Assembly: GCA_045578305.1 (NCBI GenBank) | Contig: JAZNKA010000067.1 | Coordinates: forward strand, 1-55,873 | DNA: 55,873 bases | Origin: SIG440 sp045578305 | Lineage (GTDB): Bacteria > Bacillota > Clostridia > Monoglobales > Monoglobaceae | Reading direction: 5' to 3' | Shown here: piece after piece, positions 17,195 to 25,011 of the stretch | Position numbering within the stretch: position 1 is the first letter of the stretch | Layout: the number at the start of each line of letters is the position of its first letter | Made by a program: the position numbers and the translations under genes | The notes under the pieces: model-generated | Seen by the model: the letters and a program-made list of their open reading frames with translations, nothing else | Databases searched by the model: none | Told to the model about the DNA's origin: nothing

Positions 17195-18364
17195 ATGAAA
17201 AAGTATTTTGTTTTTGTAGTGGTGTTGTGTTTTTTATGCCTGACGGTTTGTGCCGAAGAGGTAGAAGAATATACCGCGATAATTGAAGAATACACAAAAA
17301 TATACGGTGAAAAGCTGAATAATGGAATTCAGGAGTCTGCCAGAGAAGATATATTGTCGATTATGCCGGATTTCAGTATGGACAGCCTTTTGGGCGAGGT
17401 TGCAAGCGGAAAAAGCGGATGGTCACCCGGCAGAATACTTATAAGGCTTTTAGAACTTCTGGCAGGGGAGATTCGCAAAGCGATAAGCTTGCTTATTTTT
17501 ATACCGGCAATTTCTATTCTTAACTCCTCAATATTAGGGCTCAATACAAATTTTCAAACAAAGGGAGCGACAAATACAGCTTTTTTTGTTTCCTATACAG
17601 TTATGTCGGGAATTATGGCAACAGCGTTTATAGAGACTATTCGGTGTGCATCGGGTGCCATTGAAAATATCGCTATGTTTTTGCGGGGACTTGTTCCGGT
17701 AACATTGGCAAGCCTTGCCGTAAGCGGAGCCGCGATATCTGCCACGACCTTTGAGGTTGTTTTGATGTCGGTGATTGAAATAAGCGAGCTTATGGTAGAA
17801 AAGTTTTTTTTGCCGCTTGTGATGATGTCGGCTGCACTCAGCATTGCAAACAATATATCAAAAACCCTGAATGCCGAAAAACTGGTGCAACTGCTTGGCA
17901 AAACGGTCAAGTGGGGTGTTGGAATTATGATGACAGTGTTTGTCGGAATAACAGGCCTTCAGGGAATAGCCGCAGGAAGTGCAGACGGGCTTAGTGTAAA
18001 GGTGACAAAGTTTGCGGCGGCAAATCTTATACCTATGGTTGGCGGACTTCTTGCCGAGACGGTAGAAACTGTTATGAACTGCAGCATGGTAATAAAAAAT
18101 GCAGTCGGGGTTGTCGGGATAGTTACGGTGATTGTTATAGTCGCTTTGCCACTTATCAAGGTCAGTGCATGTCTTATAATATTCAGGATATGCGCGGCGT
18201 TGATTCAGCCGATTGCAGATGAAAAAAGCGGAAAATGCGTAACCGAGCTGGGAGATTCAATATCGACTGTTTTGGGGATGACAACGGCGGTTGCGGTTAT
18301 GTTTGTTATTATTCTTACCATTGTTATAAACATAGGAAATTCCGCTGTTTTAATGGGTCGGTAG
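17195..18364 (+). CDS. spoIIIAE: stage III sporulation protein SpoIIIAE
   Basis: The largest membrane subunit of the SpoIIIA channel, 389 aa. It begins with a cleavable-looking signal peptide ending around CA-EE (residues 19-21) and continues with about seven to eight membrane helices, including the conserved FVGITGLQGIAAGSADGLS block. Permease-like fold is inferred from the family. It sits in the fixed operon order. Confidence 0.95.
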   Translation: MKKYFVFVVVLCFLCLTVCAEEVEEYTAIIEEYTKIYGEKLNNGIQESAREDILSIMPDFSMDSLLGEVASGKSGWSPGRILIRLLELLAGEIRKAISLLIFIPAISILNSSILGLNTNFQTKGATNTAFFVSYTVMSGIMATAFIETIRCASGAIENIAMFLRGLVPVTLASLAVSGAAISATTFEVVLMSVIEISELMVEKFFLPLVMMSAALSIANNISKTLNAEKLVQLLGKTVKWGVGIMMTVFVGITGLQGIAAGSADGLSVKVTKFAAANLIPMVGGLLAETVETVMNCSMVIKNAVGVVGIVTVIVIVALPLIKVSACLIIFRICAALIQPIADEKSGKCVTELGDSISTVLGMTTAVAVMFVIILTIVINIGNSAVLMGR

Positions 18365-18374
18365 AGGTGATTTT

Positions 18375-18869
18375 GTGGATTTGCTTAGAGAATGGATTGC
18401 AAGGATAGCCGGAATAATTATTTTATTTACGCTTTGCGATATGATTATGATTGAGGGGACAATGAAAAAGTACATAAAACCTATTTTCGGGATTGTACTT
18501 GTTCTTGCAATAATCCGCCCGCTTTCGGGGGATATAACAGATCGATTTGATTTTAAACAAAATTATTCGGCGTATGGAGCGGAATTTTCGAACGAAATGA
18601 CCGCGAAACAAAAAGAGACTGTAAAAGAGCTTTATGAAAAGAAACTTGCTGATGAGACTGAAAAACTTATAATGACAAGATATAAGGTGCCAAGCACGGT
18701 AAATGTTGATGCGGAGGAAAAAGAGAATTTTGGCAATATAGCGTCAATAGAGATAAAACTTGAGGCAGAGGAGGGAGAGGTTGTAAGAGGCGAAGAGATA
18801 AAAAAATATCTTGAAAAACAACTGGACATACAAGAGGATAGAATAACTATATTTGTCGGGAAGGGGTGA
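18375..18869 (+). CDS. spoIIIAF: stage III sporulation protein SpoIIIAF
   Basis: A 164-aa protein with two N-terminal membrane helices and a soluble C-terminal domain that in the family has a ring-building-motif-like fold. The start is GTG at 18375 after AGAGGTGA. It is needed for late forespore development in Bacillus subtilis; role here is by family. Confidence 0.92.
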   Translation: MDLLREWIARIAGIIILFTLCDMIMIEGTMKKYIKPIFGIVLVLAIIRPLSGDITDRFDFKQNYSAYGAEFSNEMTAKQKETVKELYEKKLADETEKLIMTRYKVPSTVNVDAEEKENFGNIASIEIKLEAEEGEVVRGEEIKKYLEKQLDIQEDRITIFVGKG

Positions 18870-18878
18870 TGAAACAGG

Positions 18879-19448
18879 ATGTTTGATTTTTTAAAAAAAA
18901 GAGAGTATGTAGAACTTGAGCCAAGGGGAATTGGAAAAAGAAATAAGATTTTGATTGTGGTTATAATAGCAGCCATAGCCATTCTGGCGTTTGGCGGAAC
19001 AGGTGGAAATAAAACCTCGGCAGAAAAAACTCAAAAAACCGCTTCAAATGAATATTTAACCGAGCAATACATAGCCGAAAACGAAAAGAGGCTTGATGAG
19101 ATTTTGTCAACTGTTCAGGGAGCAGGCAAAGTAAAAACAATGATAACGGTTGAGAGTGCCGGAGAAAAGGTAATAGCAGTAGATAAAAAGAGTGAAAGCA
19201 ATCAACAAAATGACAACGAAAAATCGTCAAAAACGGCAAAGCAAGAGCAAACAGCTATTCTTTATGGCTCGGGAAGTGAGGAAAAACCGTTTGTAGTAAA
19301 AGAAAAGGCCCCGTTGCCATCTGGTGTGCTGGTGGTGGCAACCGGAGCGGGTGACGAGAGTGTCAGGCTCGAAATTTATGAAGCGGTAAAGGCGCTTTAT
19401 GGCATATCGGGGCACAGAATAAAAATAGCAAAAGGCAGTATAAAATAA
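18879..19448 (+). CDS. spoIIIAG: stage III sporulation protein SpoIIIAG
   Basis: A 189-aa protein with one membrane helix near residues 28-45 and an intermembrane-space domain of the ring-building type (VQGAGKVKTMITVESAG near 69-85). SpoIIIAG forms the large ring of the channel in Bacillus subtilis. A charged low-complexity loop (Lys/Ser/Asn/Gln-rich, about 98-125) is inserted in the ring domain, as seen in family members. Confidence 0.93.
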   Translation: MFDFLKKREYVELEPRGIGKRNKILIVVIIAAIAILAFGGTGGNKTSAEKTQKTASNEYLTEQYIAENEKRLDEILSTVQGAGKVKTMITVESAGEKVIAVDKKSESNQQNDNEKSSKTAKQEQTAILYGSGSEEKPFVVKEKAPLPSGVLVVATGAGDESVRLEIYEAVKALYGISGHRIKIAKGSIK

Positions 19449-19463
19449 AAAGGAGTGGTATTG

Positions 19464-19994
19464 ATGAAAAAGTTTTTAAGCGGTGTAAAAGGCAAACAAA
19501 TATTGGTATCAGGTCTGGCTGTTTTGGTTATGATTGCAGGTTATTATCGCTGGAGTGTGGACAAAAAGAGTAATACCCTGGCTGTTATGAGTGATGCTGA
19601 GGTAGTTGAAACCGAGAAAGCGGAAACGCTTGAAACTGAAGAAAACGGTGATTATTTTGCAAGGGCGCGTTACGAACGCGATTGTGCAAGGACCGAGGCA
19701 GCGGAACTTTTGAAAGTTTCAAATACAGGCGGTGAAGAAAACGAGGAGCTTGCGGCAAAGAATCGCGAAAAGCTTGAAAAATCAGCAAAAAATATGGAGG
19801 ATGAAACAGCAATTGAAAATATGGTGATAGCAAAAGGCTATTCGGATTGTGTTGCTTTTGTTGACGAAGGTGGGGTCAGAGTGGTGGTAAAAAGCGACTC
19901 GCTTGAGGCATCGGGTGTTGCACAAATAAAGGACATTGTGGTTGAGCAAACCGGGGCAAAGGTTACCGACATAAAAATTTCGACCAAACAATAA
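19464..19994 (+). CDS. spoIIIAH: stage III sporulation protein SpoIIIAH
   Basis: The mother-cell partner of the forespore protein SpoIIQ in the intermembrane channel. I start at ATG 19464 (176 aa) because AAAGGAGTGG precedes it; an in-frame GTG at 19455 lies within that site. One membrane helix (about 14-28) is followed by a coiled region and a YscJ/FliF-like ring domain (MVIAKGYSDCVAFVDEGG, about residues 122-139). It is the last gene of the operon, and no terminator hairpin is visible behind it. Confidence 0.93.
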   Translation: MKKFLSGVKGKQILVSGLAVLVMIAGYYRWSVDKKSNTLAVMSDAEVVETEKAETLETEENGDYFARARYERDCARTEAAELLKVSNTGGEENEELAAKNREKLEKSAKNMEDETAIENMVIAKGYSDCVAFVDEGGVRVVVKSDSLEASGVAQIKDIVVEQTGAKVTDIKISTKQ

Positions 19995-20007
19995 AAAATC
20001 AAATATA

Positions 20008-20036
20008 TTTACAATTGGAACGAGGTATGCTAAAAT
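20008..20036 (+). promoter_or_regulatory. extended -10 promoter of trmO
   Basis: TTTACA (20008-20013) and TAAAAT (20031-20036) are 17 nt apart, and TGC directly precedes the -10, giving an extended -10. The predicted start of the transcript is only about 13 nt before ATG 20056. Confidence 0.7.
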
Positions 20037-20055
20037 ACAGATGAGGAATGATGAA

Positions 20056-20745
20056 ATGAAAAAGATAGCACACATAGAAACAGAATTTAAAGATAAGTTT
20101 GGCGTACCAAGGCAAAGCGGACTTTTGGGAACATCGACAGGCAGAATTGTTTTTGAAAAAGAGTACCGAAACGAATCGGCGCTTGTGGGATTGGAAGAAT
20201 TTTCACATATTTGGGTTTTGTGGGAATTTTCAAAAGCAAAAAGTGATGAATGGTCACCGACTGTAAGACCGCCGCTTTTGGGCGGAAACAAGCGTATGGG
20301 TGTCTTTGCAACCCGTTCGCCGTTCAGACCGAGCAGCATCGGACTTTCGGTGCTGAAACTTGAAAAAATCGAAAAGACCAAAAACGAGGGATGCGTTCTT
20401 TTTGTGTCGGGCTGCGATATGATTGACGGAACTCCGATTTTTGACATAAAGCCATATCTTCCGTATTGTGACAGCATTCCGGATGCCAAAGCAGGATTTA
20501 CCGAAGGACTTGAAGAAAGGTCTTTGTCGGTAAATATTCCCGAAGATATACTGAAAAAAATTCCCCAGGAAAAACAACAGTTTTTGATTGATGTGTTAAG
20601 TGGTGACCCTCGTCCGACATATCAAAACGATGAGACCCGGATTTATGGATTTGAAATTTTGGGATTTGAGATAAAGTTCAAGGTTGAGGAAAAACTCCTG
20701 ACAGTACTTTCGGCAGAAAGAATGAATGCTCTAAAAAAAGATTGA
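20056..20745 (+). CDS. trmO: tRNA (N6-threonylcarbamoyladenosine-37)-methyltransferase TrmO
   Basis: TrmO (TsaA/YaeB family) methylates t6A37 to m6t6A in tRNA using S-adenosylmethionine. The 229-aa protein has the conserved beta-barrel motifs ATRSPFRPSSIGLS, DGTPIFDIKPYLPY and the C-terminal DPRPTYQ. The ATG at 20056 fits GAGGA at 20043-20047 and the promoter position; an in-frame ATG at 20041 would leave almost no leader. It appears to be a single-gene unit between spoIIIA and the DAP genes. Confidence 0.93.
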   Translation: MKKIAHIETEFKDKFGVPRQSGLLGTSTGRIVFEKEYRNESALVGLEEFSHIWVLWEFSKAKSDEWSPTVRPPLLGGNKRMGVFATRSPFRPSSIGLSVLKLEKIEKTKNEGCVLFVSGCDMIDGTPIFDIKPYLPYCDSIPDAKAGFTEGLEERSLSVNIPEDILKKIPQEKQQFLIDVLSGDPRPTYQNDETRIYGFEILGFEIKFKVEEKLLTVLSAERMNALKKD

Positions 20746-20770
20746 AAAACTTTGCGAAAAGTGATATACT
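20742..20770 (+). promoter_or_regulatory. sigma-A-like promoter of ddh
   Basis: TTGAAA (20742-20747) overlaps the trmO stop and is 17 nt from TATACT (20765-20770). It directs transcription of ddh. Confidence 0.75.
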
Positions 20771-20805
20771 AAAGGTTAGATTTTGACATTGGGGAGAGAT
20801 ACATT

Positions 20806-21789
20806 ATGATAAGAATAGGAATTTACGGTTACGGTAATTTGGGTAAAGGTGTCGAGTATGCAATCAGACAAAATCCTGACATGCAGCTTGCAGCAGTTTT
20901 TACAAGGCGCCAACCCGAAACGGTAAAGATTGACACAGAGGGCGTTTGTGTTTGTCATATTGACGATGCAAAAAATATGACCGACAAAATTGATGTTATG
21001 ATTCTTTGCGGAGGAAGCGCAACAGACCTTCCTGTCCAGACACCCGAACTTGCCAAACTTTTTAATGTGATTGACAGCTTTGATACCCATGCAAACATTC
21101 CGCAGCATTTTGAGAATGTGGACAAATCGGCAAAGAGCGCCCAAAAGGTTGCACTTATATCAGCCGGATGGGACCCGGGAATGTTTTCGCTCAATCGTTT
21201 GTATGCAAGTGCAGTTCTTCCCGAGGGTAAGACTTATACATTCTGGGGCAAGGGCGTAAGCCAGGGACATTCTGACGCCATCCGCCGGATTGAAGGTGTA
21301 AAGGATGCAAGACAGTACACCATCCCGATTGGCGCTGCTCTTGATGCGGTAAGAAGCGGAGCAGCACCGGACCTTTCAACACGCGAAAAACACCTCAGGG
21401 AGTGTTTTGTTGTGGCAGAAGATGGTGCAGACCTTGAAAGAATTGAGAACGAGATAAAAACAATGCCCAATTACTTTGCAGATTATGACACCATTGTTCA
21501 TTTTATTTCGGAAGCAGAACTTGCAAGGGACCACAGCGGTATACCGCATGGCGGATTTGTGATACACACAGGAAAAACCGGAAAGGATAAAGAAAACAAT
21601 CACGTTATTGAATACAGCCTTAAGCTTGATTCAAATCCCGAGTTTACTTCGTCAGTAATTGTGGCTTATGCTCGTGCAGTTTATCGCATGGCAGAAAAAA
21701 AGGATTTTGGCTGCAAAACTGTGCTTGATGTTGCACCGGGACTGCTTAGCATAAAATCGCCCGAAGAACTCAGAAAAGAACTTGTATAA
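20806..21789 (+). CDS. ddh: meso-diaminopimelate D-dehydrogenase
   Basis: Ddh makes meso-2,6-diaminopimelate from tetrahydrodipicolinate, ammonia and NADPH in one step, bypassing the acyl pathways. The 327-aa length is typical. The NADP-binding loop GYGNLGKG lies at 8-15, and the family blocks SAGWDPGMFSLNRLY and WGKGVSQGHSDAIRRIEGV follow. It supplies DAP for peptidoglycan and lysine, together with asd and dapB located on the other strand 2.4 kb away. It ends at a bidirectional terminator. Confidence 0.96.
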   Translation: MIRIGIYGYGNLGKGVEYAIRQNPDMQLAAVFTRRQPETVKIDTEGVCVCHIDDAKNMTDKIDVMILCGGSATDLPVQTPELAKLFNVIDSFDTHANIPQHFENVDKSAKSAQKVALISAGWDPGMFSLNRLYASAVLPEGKTYTFWGKGVSQGHSDAIRRIEGVKDARQYTIPIGAALDAVRSGAAPDLSTREKHLRECFVVAEDGADLERIENEIKTMPNYFADYDTIVHFISEAELARDHSGIPHGGFVIHTGKTGKDKENNHVIEYSLKLDSNPEFTSSVIVAYARAVYRMAEKKDFGCKTVLDVAPGLLSIKSPEELRKELV

Positions 21790-21803
21790 TGATATTTCCG
21801 CAA

Positions 21804-21835
21804 AAAAAAGAGGTGCAGAATTGCACCTCTTTTTT
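21804..21835. terminator. bidirectional terminator between ddh and the NhaC-family gene
   Basis: A stem of about 14 bp (21804-21817 with 22-35 of the same block) closes on GAAT and is flanked by A8 and T6 runs, so it has U-tracts on both strands. It serves two convergent genes. Confidence 0.9.
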
Positions 21836-21854
21836 GTATCTTAAGATATCTGTT

Positions 21855-23537
21855 TTAAGCAGCCTTTTTCTTTGAAACTGCATCAATAACAAACATTGTT
21901 GCAACCATAAGAACTGCGCCTACGGGAAGAACTATGCGCCAATCCTGAATGTATCCTGCAATTATGTACGAAACAAACGATACAGCCGCAACTGTGATTG
22001 CATAAGGCAGCTGGGTTGACACATGGTTAAGGTGGTTACACTGAGCACCTGCTGATGACATAATTGTTGTATCAGAAATCGGCGAGCAGTGGTCACCGCA
22101 AACCGCACCTGCAAGACAAGCTGACATACCGATTATAAGAAGCGGGTCGTTTACATCAAAGATAACGGTAACAATTGGAATAAGAATACCAAAGGTTCCC
22201 CATGATGTTCCTGTTGCAAAAGCAAGAATACAAGCAACAACGAATATAACAGCAGGAAGCAGATTCTGGAGAGCTTTTGCGTTGGCAAGGACAGCCTCTA
22301 CATAAGTTGCATATCCCAAAAGACCGTTTACGTTCTTGAGAGCTGTAGCAAATGTCAAAATCAATATTGCAGGAACCATAGCAACAAAACCCTTGGGAAC
22401 ACATTCCATAGCTTCTTTAAAGCTGATGAGTTTTCTGAGCATAAAGTATACTATTGTAATAACAAGAGCAATAATTGCGCCCCAGGGGAGACCAACTGTT
22501 GCATCTGTATTTGCAAAGGCATTTACAAAGCTTTCGCCCGAGAAGAAACCGCCCACATAGATAAGCGCAAGCACGCAAAGAACAATCAAAGCAAGTATGG
22601 GAAGAACAAGGTCAACAACCTTTCCTTTTGCCGAGAATGTTTCTTCTTCGCCCCCGTCAACTCTTTCACCTGATGTATAAAGATCGCCGTTCTGGATTGC
22701 ATTAAGCTCGTGAAGCTTCATGGGACCAAAATCCATCTTTTTGAAGCATATCACAATAATGAAAACAAATGTAAGAAGTGAGTAGAAGTTGTAAGGAATA
22801 GCTCTTATAAAGAGTGAAATTCCTTCGCCCTCGGGAGCATAACTTGCAACTGCTGCCGCCCATGATGAAATGGGAGCAATCATACAAATCGGAGCTGCTG
22901 TTGCATCAATAAGATACGAAAGCTTTGCTCCTGATATTTTGTGACGGTCGCATACCGGACGCATAACCGAGCCAACTGTCAGACAGTTGAAGTAGTCATC
23001 AATAAAGATAAGCACACCAAGTATAAATGTTGCAAACATCGCACCGGTACGGCTTTTGATGTTCTTTTCTGCCCAGGCACCAAACGCTGCACTGCCGCCA
23101 GCCTTGTTGATAAGAGCCACAAGGATTCCAAGTACAACCAGGAACACAAATATTCCTGCTGTGCCCGAAACAGCGCCAACCAGCCCTGTCCCCAAAACAT
23201 TGTCCATTGCGGCAACCGGATTGAAGTTTGCCGAGAAAAGACCGGCAAGAACAATACCAATAAACAGTGAGGAGTAAACCTCTTTGGTCAAAAGTGCAAG
23301 AATGATTGCAAGAATCGGAGGCATCAACGAAACAAAGGTCGCATAGTAGTTGCTTGCAACAGCAACTTTGCCCGACCCGTCGCAATCGCCGCAGGCAATA
23401 CTTTCAATCATGCCGGCACCTTCGCAGGATGCGCAATCGATAGCTGTTATGTCAGTTTTCACACAAACCGCGCTGATGACAACTGTAACAACAGCCAAAA
23501 TAGAAATGATAAGTTTGATAATTGTTGATTTTTTCAT
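21855..23537 (-). CDS. NhaC-family Na+/H+ antiporter-like carrier with CxxCxGxG insert
   Basis: A 560-aa polytopic membrane protein of the NhaC superfamily, with about eleven to twelve helices and family motifs such as DDYFNCLTVGSVMRP, FATGTSWGTFGILIP and GDHCSPISDTTIMSS. Between the first helix (about 7-27) and the second (about 66-88) lies an unusual cysteine loop: CASCEGAG at 35-42 and CGDCDGSG at 49-56, two DnaJ-type zinc-binding motifs. The start has an AAGGAG site. Members of this superfamily include sodium antiporters and the proposed lysine carrier LysW; its position between ddh and dapB/asd makes lysine transport an open possibility. Substrate is not proven. Confidence 0.85.
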   Translation of the reverse strand: MKKSTIIKLIISILAVVTVVISAVCVKTDITAIDCASCEGAGMIESIACGDCDGSGKVAVASNYYATFVSLMPPILAIILALLTKEVYSSLFIGIVLAGLFSANFNPVAAMDNVLGTGLVGAVSGTAGIFVFLVVLGILVALINKAGGSAAFGAWAEKNIKSRTGAMFATFILGVLIFIDDYFNCLTVGSVMRPVCDRHKISGAKLSYLIDATAAPICMIAPISSWAAAVASYAPEGEGISLFIRAIPYNFYSLLTFVFIIVICFKKMDFGPMKLHELNAIQNGDLYTSGERVDGGEEETFSAKGKVVDLVLPILALIVLCVLALIYVGGFFSGESFVNAFANTDATVGLPWGAIIALVITIVYFMLRKLISFKEAMECVPKGFVAMVPAILILTFATALKNVNGLLGYATYVEAVLANAKALQNLLPAVIFVVACILAFATGTSWGTFGILIPIVTVIFDVNDPLLIIGMSACLAGAVCGDHCSPISDTTIMSSAGAQCNHLNHVSTQLPYAITVAAVSFVSYIIAGYIQDWRIVLPVGAVLMVATMFVIDAVSKKKAA

Positions 23538-23568
23538 AAAAAATCTCCTTAAAAAATAAATTTTTATA

Positions 23569-23597
23569 ATTATCGCACAAAATCAGCCAAAAGTCAA
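23569..23597 (-). promoter_or_regulatory. sigma-A-like promoter of the NhaC-family gene
   Basis: On the minus strand TTGACT (23597-23592) and GATAAT (23574-23569) are 17 nt apart. The leader before the ATG is only about 25 nt, so no riboswitch fits here. Confidence 0.78.
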
Positions 23598-23618
23598 TAA
23601 ATTTTCTTTTTTTGACAC

Positions 23619-23650
23619 AAAACGCCATTGCCCAAAGGCAATGGCGTTTT
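23619..23650 (-). terminator. intrinsic terminator after the ECF S-component gene
   Basis: A perfect 14-bp stem (23619-23632 with 23637-23650) closes on a 4-nt loop just after the stop codon of the minus-strand gene. The 3' arm ends in TTTT on either strand. It insulates the downstream NhaC-family promoter. Confidence 0.8.
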
Positions 23651-23654
23651 AAAC

Positions 23655-24173
23655 TTATTTGCGTAAATTTTTTACATATTTTATAATTTTTTTGTCATCC
23701 ATAATTGCCTTATAAAAAACTGACGAGACAACTATGCCAAAGATTGCCTGTATAAAGCTGCCATATGTACCGACAAGAGCAGTTGCGAGGCTTTGCGAGA
23801 GAATGAGGTCCACAAGGAAGTACCCAAAAACCATAACACATTCACCAAGAGTTGCACATATGATAAGACGGCCAAACTTTTTGCGATGCCACTTTTTAAA
23901 AACCAAGCCTGCCGTAAGGGCAGTGAAAAATTTGATTATAAGTGTCGGCAAAGCGAAAATTGTGTGTCCTGTAAAAATATCTGCAAAACACGAGCCGAGC
24001 GCGGCGGCAATCGCACCGTTTAGGGGCCCCAGAAAGTATGGTGACAGCAAGACGAAAACATCTCCAAGGTTTATGTAGCCGCCATTAAGTCCTGACGGAA
24101 TTTGTATTGCCATTGTGGCAATCAAGGTCATCGCACAAAAAAGTGCAGATAATGACAGCTTATTAGCTTTCAT
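23655..24173 (-). CDS. ECF transporter substrate-binding (S) component, substrate unknown
   Basis: A 172-aa protein with five to six membrane helices. The region YINLGDVFVLLSPYFLGP (about 34-51) and the following GAIAAALGSCFADIFTG fit the S-component fold of energy-coupling factor vitamin importers, which share ATPase and T subunits encoded elsewhere. The start has AGGGAGG. It is the last gene of the asd-dapB transcript, 20 nt after dapB. Known S components bind vitamins, metals or precursors; co-transcription with lysine/DAP genes hints at a linked substrate but does not prove it. Confidence 0.75.
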   Translation of the reverse strand: MKANKLSLSALFCAMTLIATMAIQIPSGLNGGYINLGDVFVLLSPYFLGPLNGAIAAALGSCFADIFTGHTIFALPTLIIKFFTALTAGLVFKKWHRKKFGRLIICATLGECVMVFGYFLVDLILSQSLATALVGTYGSFIQAIFGIVVSSVFYKAIMDDKKIIKYVKNLRK

Positions 24174-24193
24174 TATGAATATCCTCCCTGAAG

Positions 24194-24949
24194 TTAAAAT
24201 TCTTTTACCAAATCTGACATATTGTAAAGTCCTGCAGGCTTGTCATTCATAAATATTGCTGCACGAACGGCACCAACCGCAAAAACCTCTTTTGATGTGG
24301 CAGAGTGCTTAAGCTCAATAACCTCGTCACAGCCGGCAAAAATAACGCTGTGTTCACCGACAATGTTTCCGCCGCGTACTGCATGAATTCCAATTTCTGC
24401 CTTATCGCGTTTTTGCCTTACTGCGTGACGGTCAAAGGTATATTTGGCGTTGTAGCTTACGGTATCAGCAATCGCATCTGCAATGGCGAGTGCTGTTCCG
24501 CTGGGTGCGTCAAGCTTTTGATTGTGATGCTTTTCGATGATTTCAATATCAAAATTGCTTTCAAGCACTTTTGATGCCTTTTGAACAAGGTCAATAATAA
24601 GGTTTACCCCGATTGACATATTTGCCGAAAAGAAAATCGGGATTTCCTTTGAATAAAAGTCTATTTTTGAAATCTGATCCTTCGAAAGACCTGTAGTGCA
24701 AATAACCGCCGGGATTTTGTTTGCCTTTGCGTAGTCCAAAATGCTGTCTGTAAGCGAAGGATGCGAAAAATCAATTATACAATCAATTTTTTCGGTAATC
24801 TTGTTCAAATTGTCATAAACAGGGAATTCGCAGCCTGAATTGTTTATGTCATAGCCTGCTGCAATGTTGATAAAATTATCGTTTTGGGCAACTCGTCTTA
24901 CAGCATTGCCCATTTTGCCGCCCGAGCCGCATAAAAGAATGTTAATCAT
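24194..24949 (-). CDS. dapB: 4-hydroxy-tetrahydrodipicolinate reductase
   Basis: DapB reduces the product of DapA to tetrahydrodipicolinate, the substrate of Ddh. The 251-aa protein has the nucleotide-binding GSGGKMG loop at 8-14, the catalytic-histidine motif EKHHNQKLDAPSGTA, and the C-terminal GAVRAAIF block. An AAGGAG site precedes the ATG. It is the middle gene of asd-dapB-S component. dapA is not in the window. Confidence 0.96.
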   Translation of the reverse strand: MINILLCGSGGKMGNAVRRVAQNDNFINIAAGYDINNSGCEFPVYDNLNKITEKIDCIIDFSHPSLTDSILDYAKANKIPAVICTTGLSKDQISKIDFYSKEIPIFFSANMSIGVNLIIDLVQKASKVLESNFDIEIIEKHHNQKLDAPSGTALAIADAIADTVSYNAKYTFDRHAVRQKRDKAEIGIHAVRGGNIVGEHSVIFAGCDEVIELKHSATSKEVFAVGAVRAAIFMNDKPAGLYNMSDLVKEF

Positions 24950-24973
24950 TTGTAAGTACTCCTTAAGTTATTC

Positions 24974-25003
24974 AATACGGCAAGGCGCACGCCCTGCCGT
25001 ATT
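24974..25003 (-). other. intercistronic hairpin between asd and dapB
   Basis: A 9-bp stem (24974-24982 with 24995-25003) is continued, after one mismatch, by three more GC pairs around a GCAC loop. No U-tract follows on the minus strand, so it is more likely an mRNA processing or stability element than a terminator. Confidence 0.5.
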
Positions 25004-25011
25004 CTACTAAA

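Noticed and set aside
19072..19280. Lys/Ser/Asn/Gln-rich stretch in SpoIIIAG as a possible frameshift or repeat expansion
   Set aside because: The reading frame is intact and family members carry a similar charged loop in the ring domain.
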